A DNA stretch of 64,000 nucleotides from Streptomyces sp. NBC_00525 (GTDB lineage: Bacteria; Actinomycetota; Actinomycetes; Streptomycetales; Streptomycetaceae), in the NCBI RefSeq assembly GCF_036346595.1, contig NZ_CP107834.1, positions 4,216,001-4,280,000 of the forward strand, written 5' to 3'. The notes under the pieces are model-generated. The model saw only the letters and a program-made list of their open reading frames with translations. It was not told the DNA's origin and made no database searches. A program made the translations under genes and the position numbers. Below are positions 9,878 to 18,805 of this stretch, piece by piece. Each line of letters starts with the position of its first letter. Position 1 is the stretch's first letter.

Positions 9878-10666
9878 TCAGACCGGCAGGCGCCGGAACA
9901 GCGGGCGCGGCAGATGGCGCAGCGCCGACATCACCGCGCGCAGCGCCCCCGGCACCCACACCGTCTCCGAGCGCCGCCGCAGCCCCGTCACGATCGCGTC
10001 GGCCACCGCGCCCGGCGTCGTCACCAGCGGTGTCCGGGTGAACGGGACCGCCGCCAGCGGGCCGCCCGCGCTCCGTACCGCCGCCGCGTCCGGCACCACC
10101 GGGCCGGGGCGCACCACCATCACATGCACCCCGGTGCCGTGCAGCGCGTCGCCCAGGCCCTGCGTGAACACGTCCAGGCCCGCCTTGCTCGACCCGTAGA
10201 TGAAGTCCGCGCGGCGGGCCCGCTCACCGGCCACCGAGGACAGCACCACCAGCGAGCCGTGCCCCTGCGCCTGGAGCGCCCCGGCGCACACCAGACCGGC
10301 CGAGACCGCGCCCGTGTAGTTCGTCTGCGCCACCCGGACCGCGGCGGGCGGCTCCTCCTCGTCCCGCTCCTGGTCGCCCGGGATGCCGAAGGCGAGCAGC
10401 ACCATGTCGATGTCGCCCTCGGCGAAGACCTTCCCCAGGACCGTCTCGTGGGACTCGGTGTCCAGCGCGTCGAACGCCACGGTCTGCACGTACGCCCCCC
10501 GGTGGCGCAGGTCCTCCGCCGCGGCCTCCAGGGCGGGCGACGGCCGGCCGGCCAGCCAGACCGTGCGGGTGCGGTGGGCGATCAGCCGGCGTGCCGTGGC
10601 GAGCCCGATCTCCGACGTGCCGCCGAGGACGAGCAGGGACTGCGGGGCACCGAAGGCATCCTTCAC
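9878..10666 (-). CDS. SDR oxidoreductase, DprE2-like decaprenylphosphoryl-keto-ribose reductase
   Basis: 262 residues from GTG 10664-10666, with AAGGAG upstream. Short-chain dehydrogenase features: the cofactor motif LLVLGGTSEIGLATARRL, catalytic Ser in VVLSSVAG, and the YxxxK pair in FIYGSSKAG. The segment LLAFGIPGDQ and the general layout match DprE2, which with DprE1 epimerises decaprenylphosphoryl-ribose to -arabinose in mycobacteria. The gene directly follows the DprE1-like gene (31-bp gap), supporting a two-enzyme epimerase. Streptomyces lacks arabinogalactan, so the end product here is an open question. Confidence 0.82.
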   Translation of the reverse strand: MKDAFGAPQSLLVLGGTSEIGLATARRLIAHRTRTVWLAGRPSPALEAAAEDLRHRGAYVQTVAFDALDTESHETVLGKVFAEGDIDMVLLAFGIPGDQERDEEEPPAAVRVAQTNYTGAVSAGLVCAGALQAQGHGSLVVLSSVAGERARRADFIYGSSKAGLDVFTQGLGDALHGTGVHVMVVRPGPVVPDAAAVRSAGGPLAAVPFTRTPLVTTPGAVADAIVTGLRRRSETVWVPGALRAVMSALRHLPRPLFRRLPV

Positions 10667-10697
10667 GGGAACGCTCCTTGCAGAGGGGAAGAGGGGT

Positions 10698-12044
10698 CTA
10701 CAGCGACAGCCGGCGGGACAGGTCCGAGCGGAACGCCCCGGTCGGGTCCAGTTCGGCCCGCAGCGCCCGGAAGTCGGGCAGCCTCGGGTACATCGCGGCG
10801 AGCACGTCGGGGCGCAGCCGGGAGTCCTCCGTCAGCGACACCCGGCCGCCCGCCGCCGCCACCTCCTCGTCCAGCGAGTCGAGGAAGCGGGGGAGCCCCG
10901 GCAGCCCGGCCGGCAGGTCGAGCGCGAGGTTCCAGCCGGGCGCCGGGAAGGACAGCCAGCCGGGACCGCCCTCGCCGCAGCGCCGGAGCACGGCCCGGAA
11001 GGAGGGGCAGCGGCTGCGGGCGATCCGGCCGACGATCCGGCGCAGTGTGTCCTCGTGGCCGTGCCCGACCAGGAACGCGTAGTGCACACGGCCGCCGGTG
11101 GGGGAGACCCCGTCGCGGTGCGGGGCGGCGTCCAGGGCGCGGAAGAAGGCGCTCAGCGGCCGCAGTTCGCCGGTGCGGTTGCGGGGCGCCGAGCGGTGGC
11201 CGAGTTCGCCCAGCGCGGTGGCGGACAGCCGGCCCAGCAGGCGGGACAGGAAGGGGAGCCCGGCGGGCGCGCGGTGGGCCGGGCGGAGCGCGAGGGCGGT
11301 GCGCCGGGCGGACGCCGGGAGCGCGTCCAGCGGGACGTGGTCAGCGCGGACCAGGACGCCCCGGCCGGTGGCCCGGCCGCGGGCGGACAGGTCGAGCCGG
11401 GCGTACTCGTAGGGGCGGTGGCCGCCGCGCGCCATCCGGGCCAGCAACTCGTCGAGCCCGGCGGCCCGCTCGGTGTCGACCGCCAGCAGGGCCGTGGAGA
11501 CGGGACGGAAGCGGAGCGTCGCCGCGAGGATCACCCCGGTCAGGCCCAGACCGCCCGCGGTGGCGTCGAACAGCGGGCTGCCGGGGCGCACCGTGCGCGC
11601 TTGGCCGTCCGCCGTGAGCAGGGTGAACTCCGTGACGTGACGGGTGAAGGAGCCGGCCGCGCGATGGTTGTCGCCGTGGGCGTCGGAGCCGATCGCGCCG
11701 CCCACCGTGACGTACCGGCCGCCCGGCACCACCGGGAGGAACCAGCCGAGCGGCAGCATCACCTCGCGCAGCCGGCTCAGGGTCGTACCCGCGTCGCACA
11801 CCACCAGACCGGCCGCCGCGTCGATCGCCCGGACCCGGTTCAGCGCGGTCATGTCGAGCACCGAACCCCCGGCGTTCTGCGCCGCGTCGCCATGGGTCCG
11901 GCCCAGCCCGCGGGCGATCGAACCGCGCGGCCCGCACCCCAGTACCGTCGCCGCGGCCTCCTCGTAACTGCGCGGGCGGAAACGGAGGGCGGTCGTCGGG
12001 GCGGTGCGGCCCCAGCCGGTCAGGGACACGGTGTCGACAGACAT
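10698..12044 (-). CDS. FAD-dependent oxidase, DprE1-like
   Basis: A 448-residue VAO-type flavoprotein. The FAD-binding half has GLGRTHGDAAQNAGG, VPGGRYVTVGGAIGSDAHG and NHRAAGSF; the HG-NH pattern is that of mycobacterial DprE1. The C-terminal half shows PGWNLALDLP, EDSR and AMYPRLPDFR. In M. tuberculosis the matching segments are GWNICVDF (Cys387, target of benzothiazinones) and AKDSR (Lys418). Here those positions are Ala374 and Glu406. A TACGGT box 7 bases before the ATG suggests a short or absent leader. It is expected to oxidise a polyprenyl-phosphoryl pentose for the downstream reductase. Confidence 0.82.
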   Translation of the reverse strand: MSVDTVSLTGWGRTAPTTALRFRPRSYEEAAATVLGCGPRGSIARGLGRTHGDAAQNAGGSVLDMTALNRVRAIDAAAGLVVCDAGTTLSRLREVMLPLGWFLPVVPGGRYVTVGGAIGSDAHGDNHRAAGSFTRHVTEFTLLTADGQARTVRPGSPLFDATAGGLGLTGVILAATLRFRPVSTALLAVDTERAAGLDELLARMARGGHRPYEYARLDLSARGRATGRGVLVRADHVPLDALPASARRTALALRPAHRAPAGLPFLSRLLGRLSATALGELGHRSAPRNRTGELRPLSAFFRALDAAPHRDGVSPTGGRVHYAFLVGHGHEDTLRRIVGRIARSRCPSFRAVLRRCGEGGPGWLSFPAPGWNLALDLPAGLPGLPRFLDSLDEEVAAAGGRVSLTEDSRLRPDVLAAMYPRLPDFRALRAELDPTGAFRSDLSRRLSL

Positions 12045-12184
12045 GGGGGTGACCGTATCGTCCGGGATAACACCTTTGAGGGATTTGTTACAGCGCTCAC
12101 CGAAATGGGTGATTGAGTGGCCGTCATCTCCTCCATCCCGTACCGGGTTTCGGTTTTCGCGGGCCGGAAGGGTAGTCGTGACAC

Positions 12185-13159
12185 ATGGACTGGCTGAAGA
12201 AACTCCCCGTCATCGGGCCGCTCGTCTCCCGGCTGACGCTGACGCACGCGTGGCGCAGTTACGAGACGCTCACGCGGGTCCATTGGACCAGGCTCGCCGC
12301 GGCGATCACGTTCACCAGCTTCCTCGCCCTCTTCCCGCTGATCGCGGTCGGCGCGGCGATCGGGGCGGCGCTGCTCACCGACAAGCAGCTGAACAGCATC
12401 GAGGCCAAGATCGCCGAGCAGGTGCCCGGCATCTCCGACCAGCTCGGCATCGACAACCTCGTCGCCCACGCGGGCACGATCGGTCTGGTGGCCGGGGCAC
12501 TGCTGCTGTTCACCGGCATCGGCTGGATCGGCTCGATGCGGGACTGCCTGCGCGCGGTCTGGGAGCGGGACGACCTCGACGAGGGCAATCCGGTCGTCCG
12601 CAAGCTCACGGACGCCGTGCTGCTGTTCGGCCTCGGCGGCGCGGCCCTGGTGACCCTCGCCATCTCCTCGGTCGGTTCCGTGGCGGTGGGCTGGGTCGCC
12701 GATCTGCTGCACATCCCGGAGAACGGCGCGGGCGGGGTGCTGCTGCGGATCGCGGCCCTGCTGGTGGCGGTGGCCGCCGACTTCCTGCTGCTGCTGTATC
12801 TGCTGACCCTGCTGCCCGGCGTCGAACCGCCGCGCCGCCGCCTGATGGTGGCGGCCCTGCTCGGCGCGGTCGGGTTCGAACTGCTCAAGCTGCTGCTCGG
12901 CAGCTATATGAAGGGCGTCGCGTCCAAGAGCATGTACGGCGCCTTCGGGGTGCCGATCGCCCTGCTGCTGTGGATCAACTTCACGGCGAAGCTGCTGCTG
13001 TTCTGCGCCGCCTGGACGGCGACGCCCGGCAGGGAGGACGACCCGGCGGCGGTCGCGGAGGGCGACGACGCGGAGGAGGGGGGCTCCACGATCGCCGCCC
13101 GGCGCGTCACGGGCGGGGACGGCGGCGCATCAGGTCCGGCAGCGGCCAGCGCCGGTTGA
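12185..13159 (+). CDS. YihY/BrkB family membrane protein
   Basis: 324 residues with about six membrane helices: an amphipathic N-terminus (LTHAWRSYETLTRVHW), then LAAAITFTSFLALFPLIAVG, a long loop (residues ~65-95), GLVAGALLLFTGIGWI, VLLFGLGGAALVTLAI, LLVAVAADFLLLLYLLTLLP, ALLGAVGFELLKLLLG, and the conserved YGAFGVPIALLLWINF. The family was once called ribonuclease BN in error; its role is unknown, possibly transport. The C-terminal ~40 residues are a charged, Gly/Ala-rich tail. The last 53 bp overlap the end of the convergent carboxypeptidase gene. Confidence 0.88.
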   Translation: MDWLKKLPVIGPLVSRLTLTHAWRSYETLTRVHWTRLAAAITFTSFLALFPLIAVGAAIGAALLTDKQLNSIEAKIAEQVPGISDQLGIDNLVAHAGTIGLVAGALLLFTGIGWIGSMRDCLRAVWERDDLDEGNPVVRKLTDAVLLFGLGGAALVTLAISSVGSVAVGWVADLLHIPENGAGGVLLRIAALLVAVAADFLLLLYLLTLLPGVEPPRRRLMVAALLGAVGFELLKLLLGSYMKGVASKSMYGAFGVPIALLLWINFTAKLLLFCAAWTATPGREDDPAAVAEGDDAEEGGSTIAARRVTGGDGGASGPAAASAG

Positions 13160-14375
13160 CCAGGAAGACCCCGCCGGCCAGCAGGACCAGCACCCCGCCG
13201 ACGATGCCCAGGGCGATCCCGACGCCGCTGGAGCCGTCGGTGGTGGCCGCCGCCCGCGCCGCCCGGTCCGGGCCGTGCCCGCCCTTGTTCCCGGCCGGGG
13301 TGTCCGCCTCGGCGCCCTTGCCGTTCCCGGCGGTGTCGCTGCCGGAGCCCACGACCGCGGACTTCGGCGGGACCAGCTCGCCCACCGGGGTGACCTTGCC
13401 GCTCGCGGCGAACCCCCAGTCAAGGAGCCGGGCCGCCTCCTTGTAGACCGCGTGCGTCTCGTCGGACGACGGGTTCATGACGGTGACCAGGAGGACCCGG
13501 CCGTCGCGCTCGGCGACCCCGGTGAAGGTGTTGCCGGCGTGCGTCGTGTAGCCGTTCTTGACGCCCGCGATGCCCTTGTACGGGGTGACGCCGTCGGCCC
13601 CGGTGAGCAGCCGGTTGGTGTTCTGGATGCCGAAGGTCTCCCGCTTCTTGCCCTTCTTCTTCTCACCGGGGAACTGGGCGGTGGCCGTCGAGCAGTACTC
13701 CCGGAAGTCCTCGTTCTGGAGTCCGTGCCGGGCGAACAGCGAGAGGTCGTACGCGCTGGAGACCTGCTGGGGCGCGTCGTAGCCGTCCGGCGAGACCACG
13801 TGGGTGTCCAGCGCCTGGAGCTCGTCGGCCCGTGCCTGCATGGCCTGGACGGTCTTCGGGATGCCGCCGTACATCGCCGACAGGACGTGCACCGCGTCGT
13901 TCCCCGAGCGGAGGAACACCCCGAGCCACAGGTCGTGGACCGTGTAGCTGTGGTCCTCCTTGATCCCCACCAGGCTGCTGCCCTCGCCCATGCCGGCGAG
14001 GTCCTCGTCCTTGACCGTGTACTCCAGCGTCTTCGGCAGGAGCGCCGGGTCCGCCAGCAGGGTGTCCGCGAAGAGCATCTTCAGCGTGGAGGCCGGGGGC
14101 AGCCGCCAGTGCGCGTTGTGCGCGGCCAGCACCTGGCCGCTCTCCGCGTCCGAGACCATCCACGAGCGGCCCGTCAGCTTCTTCGGCAGCACCGGGGCGC
14201 CGGGGCCGAGGTTGACCTGGGTGCCGGCCCGTCCCAGCTGCGCGCCGCCGATCTGCGACATGCTCGACGGGGGCTTGGGCGCGTCGTCGTCGTCCGCCGA
14301 TGCGGGCGTCACGACGAACACGGACAGCAGAGCGGCAGAGGTGACCGCGAGCGCGGCCTTCTTGAGAGCTGGCAC
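13107..14375 (-). CDS. D-alanyl-D-alanine carboxypeptidase (S11 family)
   Basis: 422 residues from GTG 14373-14375. A TACGTT box 7 bases upstream and no ribosome binding site suggest a leaderless transcript. A signal peptide (KKAALAVTSAALLSVFVV, cleavage near PASA-DD) leads into the penicillin-binding fold with Ser96-Thr-Leu-Lys99, SGN at 157-159 and Lys273-Asn-Gly275 (KNG replaces KTG). The enzyme trims the terminal D-Ala of peptidoglycan stem peptides outside the membrane. A C-terminal helix (VGIALGIVGGVLVLLAGGVF) and RRRP tail anchor it. The N-terminal mature stretch is acidic (DDDD). Confidence 0.92.
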   Translation of the reverse strand: MPALKKAALAVTSAALLSVFVVTPASADDDDAPKPPSSMSQIGGAQLGRAGTQVNLGPGAPVLPKKLTGRSWMVSDAESGQVLAAHNAHWRLPPASTLKMLFADTLLADPALLPKTLEYTVKDEDLAGMGEGSSLVGIKEDHSYTVHDLWLGVFLRSGNDAVHVLSAMYGGIPKTVQAMQARADELQALDTHVVSPDGYDAPQQVSSAYDLSLFARHGLQNEDFREYCSTATAQFPGEKKKGKKRETFGIQNTNRLLTGADGVTPYKGIAGVKNGYTTHAGNTFTGVAERDGRVLLVTVMNPSSDETHAVYKEAARLLDWGFAASGKVTPVGELVPPKSAVVGSGSDTAGNGKGAEADTPAGNKGGHGPDRAARAAATTDGSSGVGIALGIVGGVLVLLAGGVFLVNRRWPLPDLMRRRPRP

Positions 14376-14496
14376 GGTCGAAAACGTACATGCAGTTGAT
14401 ATGAATATCGGCACTGACGGCCCAACCCGCCGGACGCGTCGCCGGGACGGACCACCCCGCACGAACCGCCCGGAGCGGGGCGGCGATACTGAGTCC

Positions 14497-14742
14497 ATGA
14501 AGCTCAGCCGCCCCGTCTCCTGGTTCCTGCTCGCCTTCGGGGCGTGGTCGTGGATCATCTGGGTCACCTTCGTCAAAAACCTGTGGAAGGACGGCAGCGG
14601 CCTCGCCTTCGACGACGCCGGTGACCCGACCGCGTACTTCTGGGTGCATCTGCTGCTCGCCATCACGTCCTTTCTCCTGGGGACGGCCGTGGGCTGGATC
14701 GGGTTCCGGGGCGTCAGGGCACTGCGCGCCGAGAAGGCTTGA
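14497..14742 (+). CDS. Small SCO4848-type membrane protein
   Basis: An 81-residue protein with two membrane helices: WFLLAFGAWSWIIWVTFV near the N-terminus and FWVHLLLAITSFLLGTAVGW after a polar loop (GSGLAFDDAGDPTAY). It matches the actinobacterial family represented by S. coelicolor SCO4848, which has no known function. It is divergent from the carboxypeptidase gene and 65 bp upstream of the metallophosphoesterase gene, with which it may be co-transcribed. Confidence 0.8.
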   Translation: MKLSRPVSWFLLAFGAWSWIIWVTFVKNLWKDGSGLAFDDAGDPTAYFWVHLLLAITSFLLGTAVGWIGFRGVRALRAEKA

Positions 14743-14807
14743 AAACGACGGCCCCCCTCCGGGGTTGAACCGGTCGCTACACGGACGAACAGAACAGGGG
14801 AGCAGGC

Positions 14808-16169
14808 GTGCGGGTCGTGGGGTTCGTTCTGGTGATGCTCGCGGTGCTCGCACTGCTCGTGGCCGCGCACCGCTATGTGTGGCGCCGGCTCGTCGGTGAC
14901 ACCACGGCACCCGGCAGCCCGTGGCGCCGGGCCGGCACCGTCGCCGCGTACGTGCTGCCGCTGCTCACCGTCGGAGCCCTGGCCTCGGGACGCGTGGGCG
15001 CGCCCTTCCGGCTCCAGCAGATCCTGGCCTGGCCGGGCTTCCTGTGGCCGGCCGTCCTGCTGTACGTGACGCTCGCGCTGCTGGTGGGCGAGGCCGTGCG
15101 GCCGCTGCTGCACCGGTGGCCCGCCCGCCGGGAGGGCCGCGGCGAGGCGAACGCGCCCGAGGTGTCCGCCCCCGAGCCCGAGCCGGTCCCGGTCGCCGCT
15201 CCGGCGTCGGGGACGGCGGCCGGCGGGGGCGGAGCGGCCGGGACACCCGCGCCCGAGGCCGGGACACCCGCGCCCGAGACACCCGAGACGCCGGAGGCCG
15301 CGCCCGAACCCGCCGCCCCCGCCCCCGCGCCCGCCCCCGTCTCCCCCTCGCGCCGGCTCTTCGTGGCGCGGGCCGTCGGGGGCGCCGCGGCCGTCGCCGG
15401 GCTCGGGACCGTGGGCTACGGCATGCACGGCGTGCTGAGCGGACCCAAGGTGAAGCGGGTCACCGTGCCGCTCGCCCGGCTGCCCAGGTCCGCGCACGGT
15501 TTCCGGATCGCCGTCGTCAGCGATATTCACCTGGGCCCGATCCTGGGACGGGCCCATACCCAGCGGATCGTGGACGCGGTGAACGCGACCCGGCCCGATC
15601 TCATCGCGGTCGTCGGTGATCTGGTCGACGGATCGGTCGCGGATCTCGGCCCGGCCGCCGAACCGCTCGCCGGGCTGCGCGCCCGGCACGGCGCGTTCTT
15701 TGTCACCGGCAATCACGAGTACTATGCCGGCGCCGCCCAATGGGTTGATCATGTAAGGGAATTGGGGCTGCACCCGCTGGAGAACGCGCGGGTGGAGACC
15801 GGCGGTTTCGATCTGGCCGGTGTCAATGACATCGCAGGTGAGAGCGAAGGGCAGGGTCCCGATTTCGCGCGGGCCCTCGGCGACCGCGATCCCGCCCGCG
15901 CGGTCGTGCTCATGGCACACCAGCCGGTGGTCGTCCACGAGGCCGTCGAACACGGCGTGGACCTGCAGCTATCGGGCCACACCCACGGCGGCCAGCTGTG
16001 GCCGGGCAACTACGTCGCGGAGCTGTCCAACCCCACCGTCGCCGGGTTGGAACGGTACGGCGACACCCAGCTCTACGTCACGCGCGGCGCCGGTGCCTGG
16101 GGGCCGCCCGTACGCGTCGGCGCGCCCTCCGACATCACTGTCGTACAGCTCGCCTCCCGGCAGGCGTAA
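14808..16169 (+). CDS. Membrane-anchored metallophosphoesterase
   Basis: 453 residues from GTG 14808, preceded by GGGGAGC. Three or four membrane helices occupy residues 1-100. A Pro/Ala/Glu/Thr linker follows (~115-180), built partly from a 17-bp exact repeat (15241-15257 and 15262-15278, period 21 bp). The calcineurin-like domain has all metal-binding motifs: Asp239-Ile-His241 (VVSDIHLG), VVGDLVDG, GNHEYY and SGHTHGGQLWPG. It resembles YaeI/YkuE-type enzymes, which can attack membrane lipid or cell-wall phosphoesters. Active-site orientation relative to the membrane is not settled by the sequence. Confidence 0.88.
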   Translation: MRVVGFVLVMLAVLALLVAAHRYVWRRLVGDTTAPGSPWRRAGTVAAYVLPLLTVGALASGRVGAPFRLQQILAWPGFLWPAVLLYVTLALLVGEAVRPLLHRWPARREGRGEANAPEVSAPEPEPVPVAAPASGTAAGGGGAAGTPAPEAGTPAPETPETPEAAPEPAAPAPAPAPVSPSRRLFVARAVGGAAAVAGLGTVGYGMHGVLSGPKVKRVTVPLARLPRSAHGFRIAVVSDIHLGPILGRAHTQRIVDAVNATRPDLIAVVGDLVDGSVADLGPAAEPLAGLRARHGAFFVTGNHEYYAGAAQWVDHVRELGLHPLENARVETGGFDLAGVNDIAGESEGQGPDFARALGDRDPARAVVLMAHQPVVVHEAVEHGVDLQLSGHTHGGQLWPGNYVAELSNPTVAGLERYGDTQLYVTRGAGAWGPPVRVGAPSDITVVQLASRQA

Positions 16170-16391
16170 TCACCCTCGTACACCCTCCGGAATAGCGGAT
16201 CGGTGACCGGTGGTGAACCCTCTGTATTCGCTTGTATCGGCAGAAGGTTTCGACTGACGAACAATTGACTATGAGGTTCCGATCTCCCCTTCCCGATGTG
16301 AAAGTCGTGTGATTGGCTGAACGCGAACGTGCGGTGATCTGCGTATCTGAAGCGCGACACCGAGGTGGGGCAGTTAAGGGAGAGCACGTCA

Positions 16392-17945
16392 ATGCGGTCG
16401 ATCCGGCTACGGATTCTCGCGATTCTCGCGGTTTTGGTCATCGCAGGCGTGGTCGCCTGGCAACTGCTTCCTTCGGAGGAGGGCAACTCCGACCCGGTCG
16501 TGGTCGGTACGACGGACGAGGTGACCTCGCTCGACCCGGCGGGCGCCTACGACGCCGGTTCCTGGGCGATGTACAGCAACCTGTACCAGTCCCTGATGAC
16601 CTTCAAGTCCGGGGCGATCGTGCCCGAGCCGGACGCGGCGGAGAGCTGCGGCTTCATCGGCGGCAAGCTCCAGACGTACCAGTGCAAGCTCCGTGACGAC
16701 CTGACGTTCTCGGACGGCAAGAAGATCACCGCCGAGGACGTCAAGTACTCGTTCGACCGGATGATGGGGATCAAGACGGACGTCGGTCCGTGGGTCCTCT
16801 TCCCCAGCCTGAAGAACGTGGTCACCGAGGGCCGGACCATCACCTTCAACCTCTCCTCGCGTGACGCGACCTTCCCGCAGAAGATCGCCACGGGTGCCGG
16901 GGCGATCGTCCAGAAGGACTCGTACTCCGAGCACAAGCTGCGCAACGACAACAAGGTGACGGGCTCCGGACCGTACGTTCTGAAGTCGTACGAGCCCGGC
17001 GTGAAGGCCGAACTCGTGCCGAACTCGCACTACAAGGGCGCCCTCAAGAAGACCGGCGGCCCGGTCACCGTGCGCTACTACAAGCAGTCCGAGGACCTGC
17101 TCGCGGCCTGGAAGTCCGGCCAGGTGGACGTCACCCACCGGCAGTTGCCGCCGTCCACGCTCGCCGGGCTGAACCCGGGCGACTCGGCGCAGCGCGTCAC
17201 CGAGGCCGACAGCGCCGAGATCCGCATGCTCGTCTTCAACGTCCGTGAGGACTCCCCGCTCGCCGACCGCAGGGTCCGCCAGGCCATCGCGGCCATCACG
17301 GACCGCGGCCCGCTGGTGAGCGACATCTACAAGGGCACCGTCGACCCGCTCTACTCGCTGATCCCGCAGGGCTTCATCGGGCACAGCACCCCGTTCTTCG
17401 ACGCCTACCCGTCGCCCGACCCCAAGCGCGCCCAGGCCCTGATGCAGGAAGCCGGCGTCCAGACGCCGCTGGCCGTCACCTTCGCCTACCGCGGGGGCGA
17501 GGAGGCCGGCAAGGAGGCCAAGGAGATCAAGCGCCAGCTGGAGGCGACCGGGCTGTTCAAGGTCAACACCAAGGCCGTGGAGTGGACGCGGTTCCAGAAG
17601 GGCTACGCCAAGGGCGAGTACGACATGTTCACCGTCGGCTGGCTCCCCGACTACCCGGACCCCGACACCTTCAGCCAGCCGCTCGTCGGCCGCGACAGCA
17701 GCCTCCACAACGGCTACACCAGCAAGAAGATGGACCAGCTGATCGACGACACGCTCCGGTTCAGCGACCGCAGCCGGGCGGCGGCCGACTTCAAGGCGCT
17801 CCAGAAGCTCGTCGGCGAGGACGTGCCGCTGGTCCCGCTGTGGCAGAAGAAGGACTACGTCGTCGCCAAGGCCGAGGTCTCCGGCTCGCAGTACCTCTCG
17901 GACGGCACCAGCCTGTGGCGCCTGTGGGAGCTGGGCTGGATCTGA
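16392..17945 (+). CDS. Membrane-anchored solute-binding protein, ABC peptide/family 5
   Basis: 517 residues from ATG 16392, with GGGAGA 8 bases upstream; a GTG 27 bases earlier is less likely. An uncleaved-looking helix (RILAILAVLVIAGVVAWQLL) anchors the protein. There is no lipobox cysteine, unusual for a Gram-positive binding protein. The SBP_bac_5 fold follows: VVGTTDEVTSLDPAGAYDAG, LRDDLTFSDGKKITAEDVKYS, VRQAIAAITDR, VGWLPDYPDPDTF. No permease or ATPase genes adjoin, so its partners must lie elsewhere. It is followed by a 20-bp-stem terminator. Confidence 0.88.
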   Translation: MRSIRLRILAILAVLVIAGVVAWQLLPSEEGNSDPVVVGTTDEVTSLDPAGAYDAGSWAMYSNLYQSLMTFKSGAIVPEPDAAESCGFIGGKLQTYQCKLRDDLTFSDGKKITAEDVKYSFDRMMGIKTDVGPWVLFPSLKNVVTEGRTITFNLSSRDATFPQKIATGAGAIVQKDSYSEHKLRNDNKVTGSGPYVLKSYEPGVKAELVPNSHYKGALKKTGGPVTVRYYKQSEDLLAAWKSGQVDVTHRQLPPSTLAGLNPGDSAQRVTEADSAEIRMLVFNVREDSPLADRRVRQAIAAITDRGPLVSDIYKGTVDPLYSLIPQGFIGHSTPFFDAYPSPDPKRAQALMQEAGVQTPLAVTFAYRGGEEAGKEAKEIKRQLEATGLFKVNTKAVEWTRFQKGYAKGEYDMFTVGWLPDYPDPDTFSQPLVGRDSSLHNGYTSKKMDQLIDDTLRFSDRSRAAADFKALQKLVGEDVPLVPLWQKKDYVVAKAEVSGSQYLSDGTSLWRLWELGWI

Positions 17946-17975
17946 TCCGGCCCAGGCCGGTTCCGACCGTTGCGA

Positions 17976-18020
17976 ACGCCCCGGCGCGGGCGGCCTACCC
18001 GGCCGCCCGCGCCGGGGCGT
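17976..18020. terminator. Very strong terminator that includes the tetR 3' end
   Basis: Perfect 20-bp stem (17976-17995 with 18001-18020) and a 5-base loop. The tetR stop codon lies at the stem/loop edge, so the last eight or so tetR codons form one arm. Confidence 0.9.
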
Positions 18021-18717
18021 CCGCCCTTTCCGGCAGGAACTCCTCCAGCACCTCGTGCACCTGGCGCACCAGCGGCCGCACCACCCGGAACCGGGACAGC
18101 GCGATGATCCGGGCGGCGATCGGCACGGTGAGCGCGACCAGGCGGCGGCTCCGCTCGGCGCGCTCCGTCCGGTCGTACACCCAGAACAGCACCAGGCCCA
18201 TGTGCATGAGCCACATCAACTGCGGGAGCAGCGGGGCGAGATCCGGGTCCGTCCGGGTGGTGGAGCCGGACAGACAGCGCTCGTGGAGGGCGACGACCGC
18301 CTCCCGCGCGGGCAGCGACTCCGGTGAGAACGGGCTGAGCGGGCTGTCCGGGTCGGCGGCGTTCTTGAAGAACTGGGTGGCGAACGGACGGTACGGCTCC
18401 GCCACGTCCAGCCAGCTCAGCAGCACCCCGCGCAGCCGCGCCGCGAGGTCCGTCCCGCTCTCCAGGACCGGCCGCACCGCCGCCGCGTGCTCACCGGCGA
18501 GCCGGTCGTAGAAGCCCTGGACCAGGTGTTCCTTGGACGAGAAGTAGTAGTAGGCGTTGCCCACCGAGACGCCGGCCTCCTGGGCGATGGCCCGCATCGT
18601 CGTCCGGTCGTAGCCGCGTTCCCGGAAGAGCCGGAGGGCGGTCTCGAGGATCAGGGAGCGCGTCTGCTCGCTCTTGGGGGCCTTGACCGTCTTCACGTCC
18701 TTCGCTTCCTTCACCAC
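17995..18717 (-). CDS. TetR family transcriptional regulator
   Basis: 240 residues from tandem GTG codons at 18712-18717; which one is used cannot be decided, and no ribosome binding site is evident. The HTH spans about 30-65: ILETALRLFRERGYDRTTMR, then AIAQEAGVSVGNAYYYFSSK. The ligand domain is helical with WLMHMGLVLFWVYDRTERAE. It belongs to the larger (~240 aa) TetR subgroup. Adjacent genes are a binding protein (convergent) and a MarR regulator (divergent); either direction or autoregulation is possible. Confidence 0.88.
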   Translation of the reverse strand: MVKEAKDVKTVKAPKSEQTRSLILETALRLFRERGYDRTTMRAIAQEAGVSVGNAYYYFSSKEHLVQGFYDRLAGEHAAAVRPVLESGTDLAARLRGVLLSWLDVAEPYRPFATQFFKNAADPDSPLSPFSPESLPAREAVVALHERCLSGSTTRTDPDLAPLLPQLMWLMHMGLVLFWVYDRTERAERSRRLVALTVPIAARIIALSRFRVVRPLVRQVHEVLEEFLPERADAPARAAG

Positions 18718-18805
18718 GGCCCCGAGCGTATCCGGGCCGCCGCCCCCGCCCGGTCGCGGGCTTTCGCTCCCGGACGGTCAAGGGTGCCCGCGTACGCTGG
18801 GGCGC

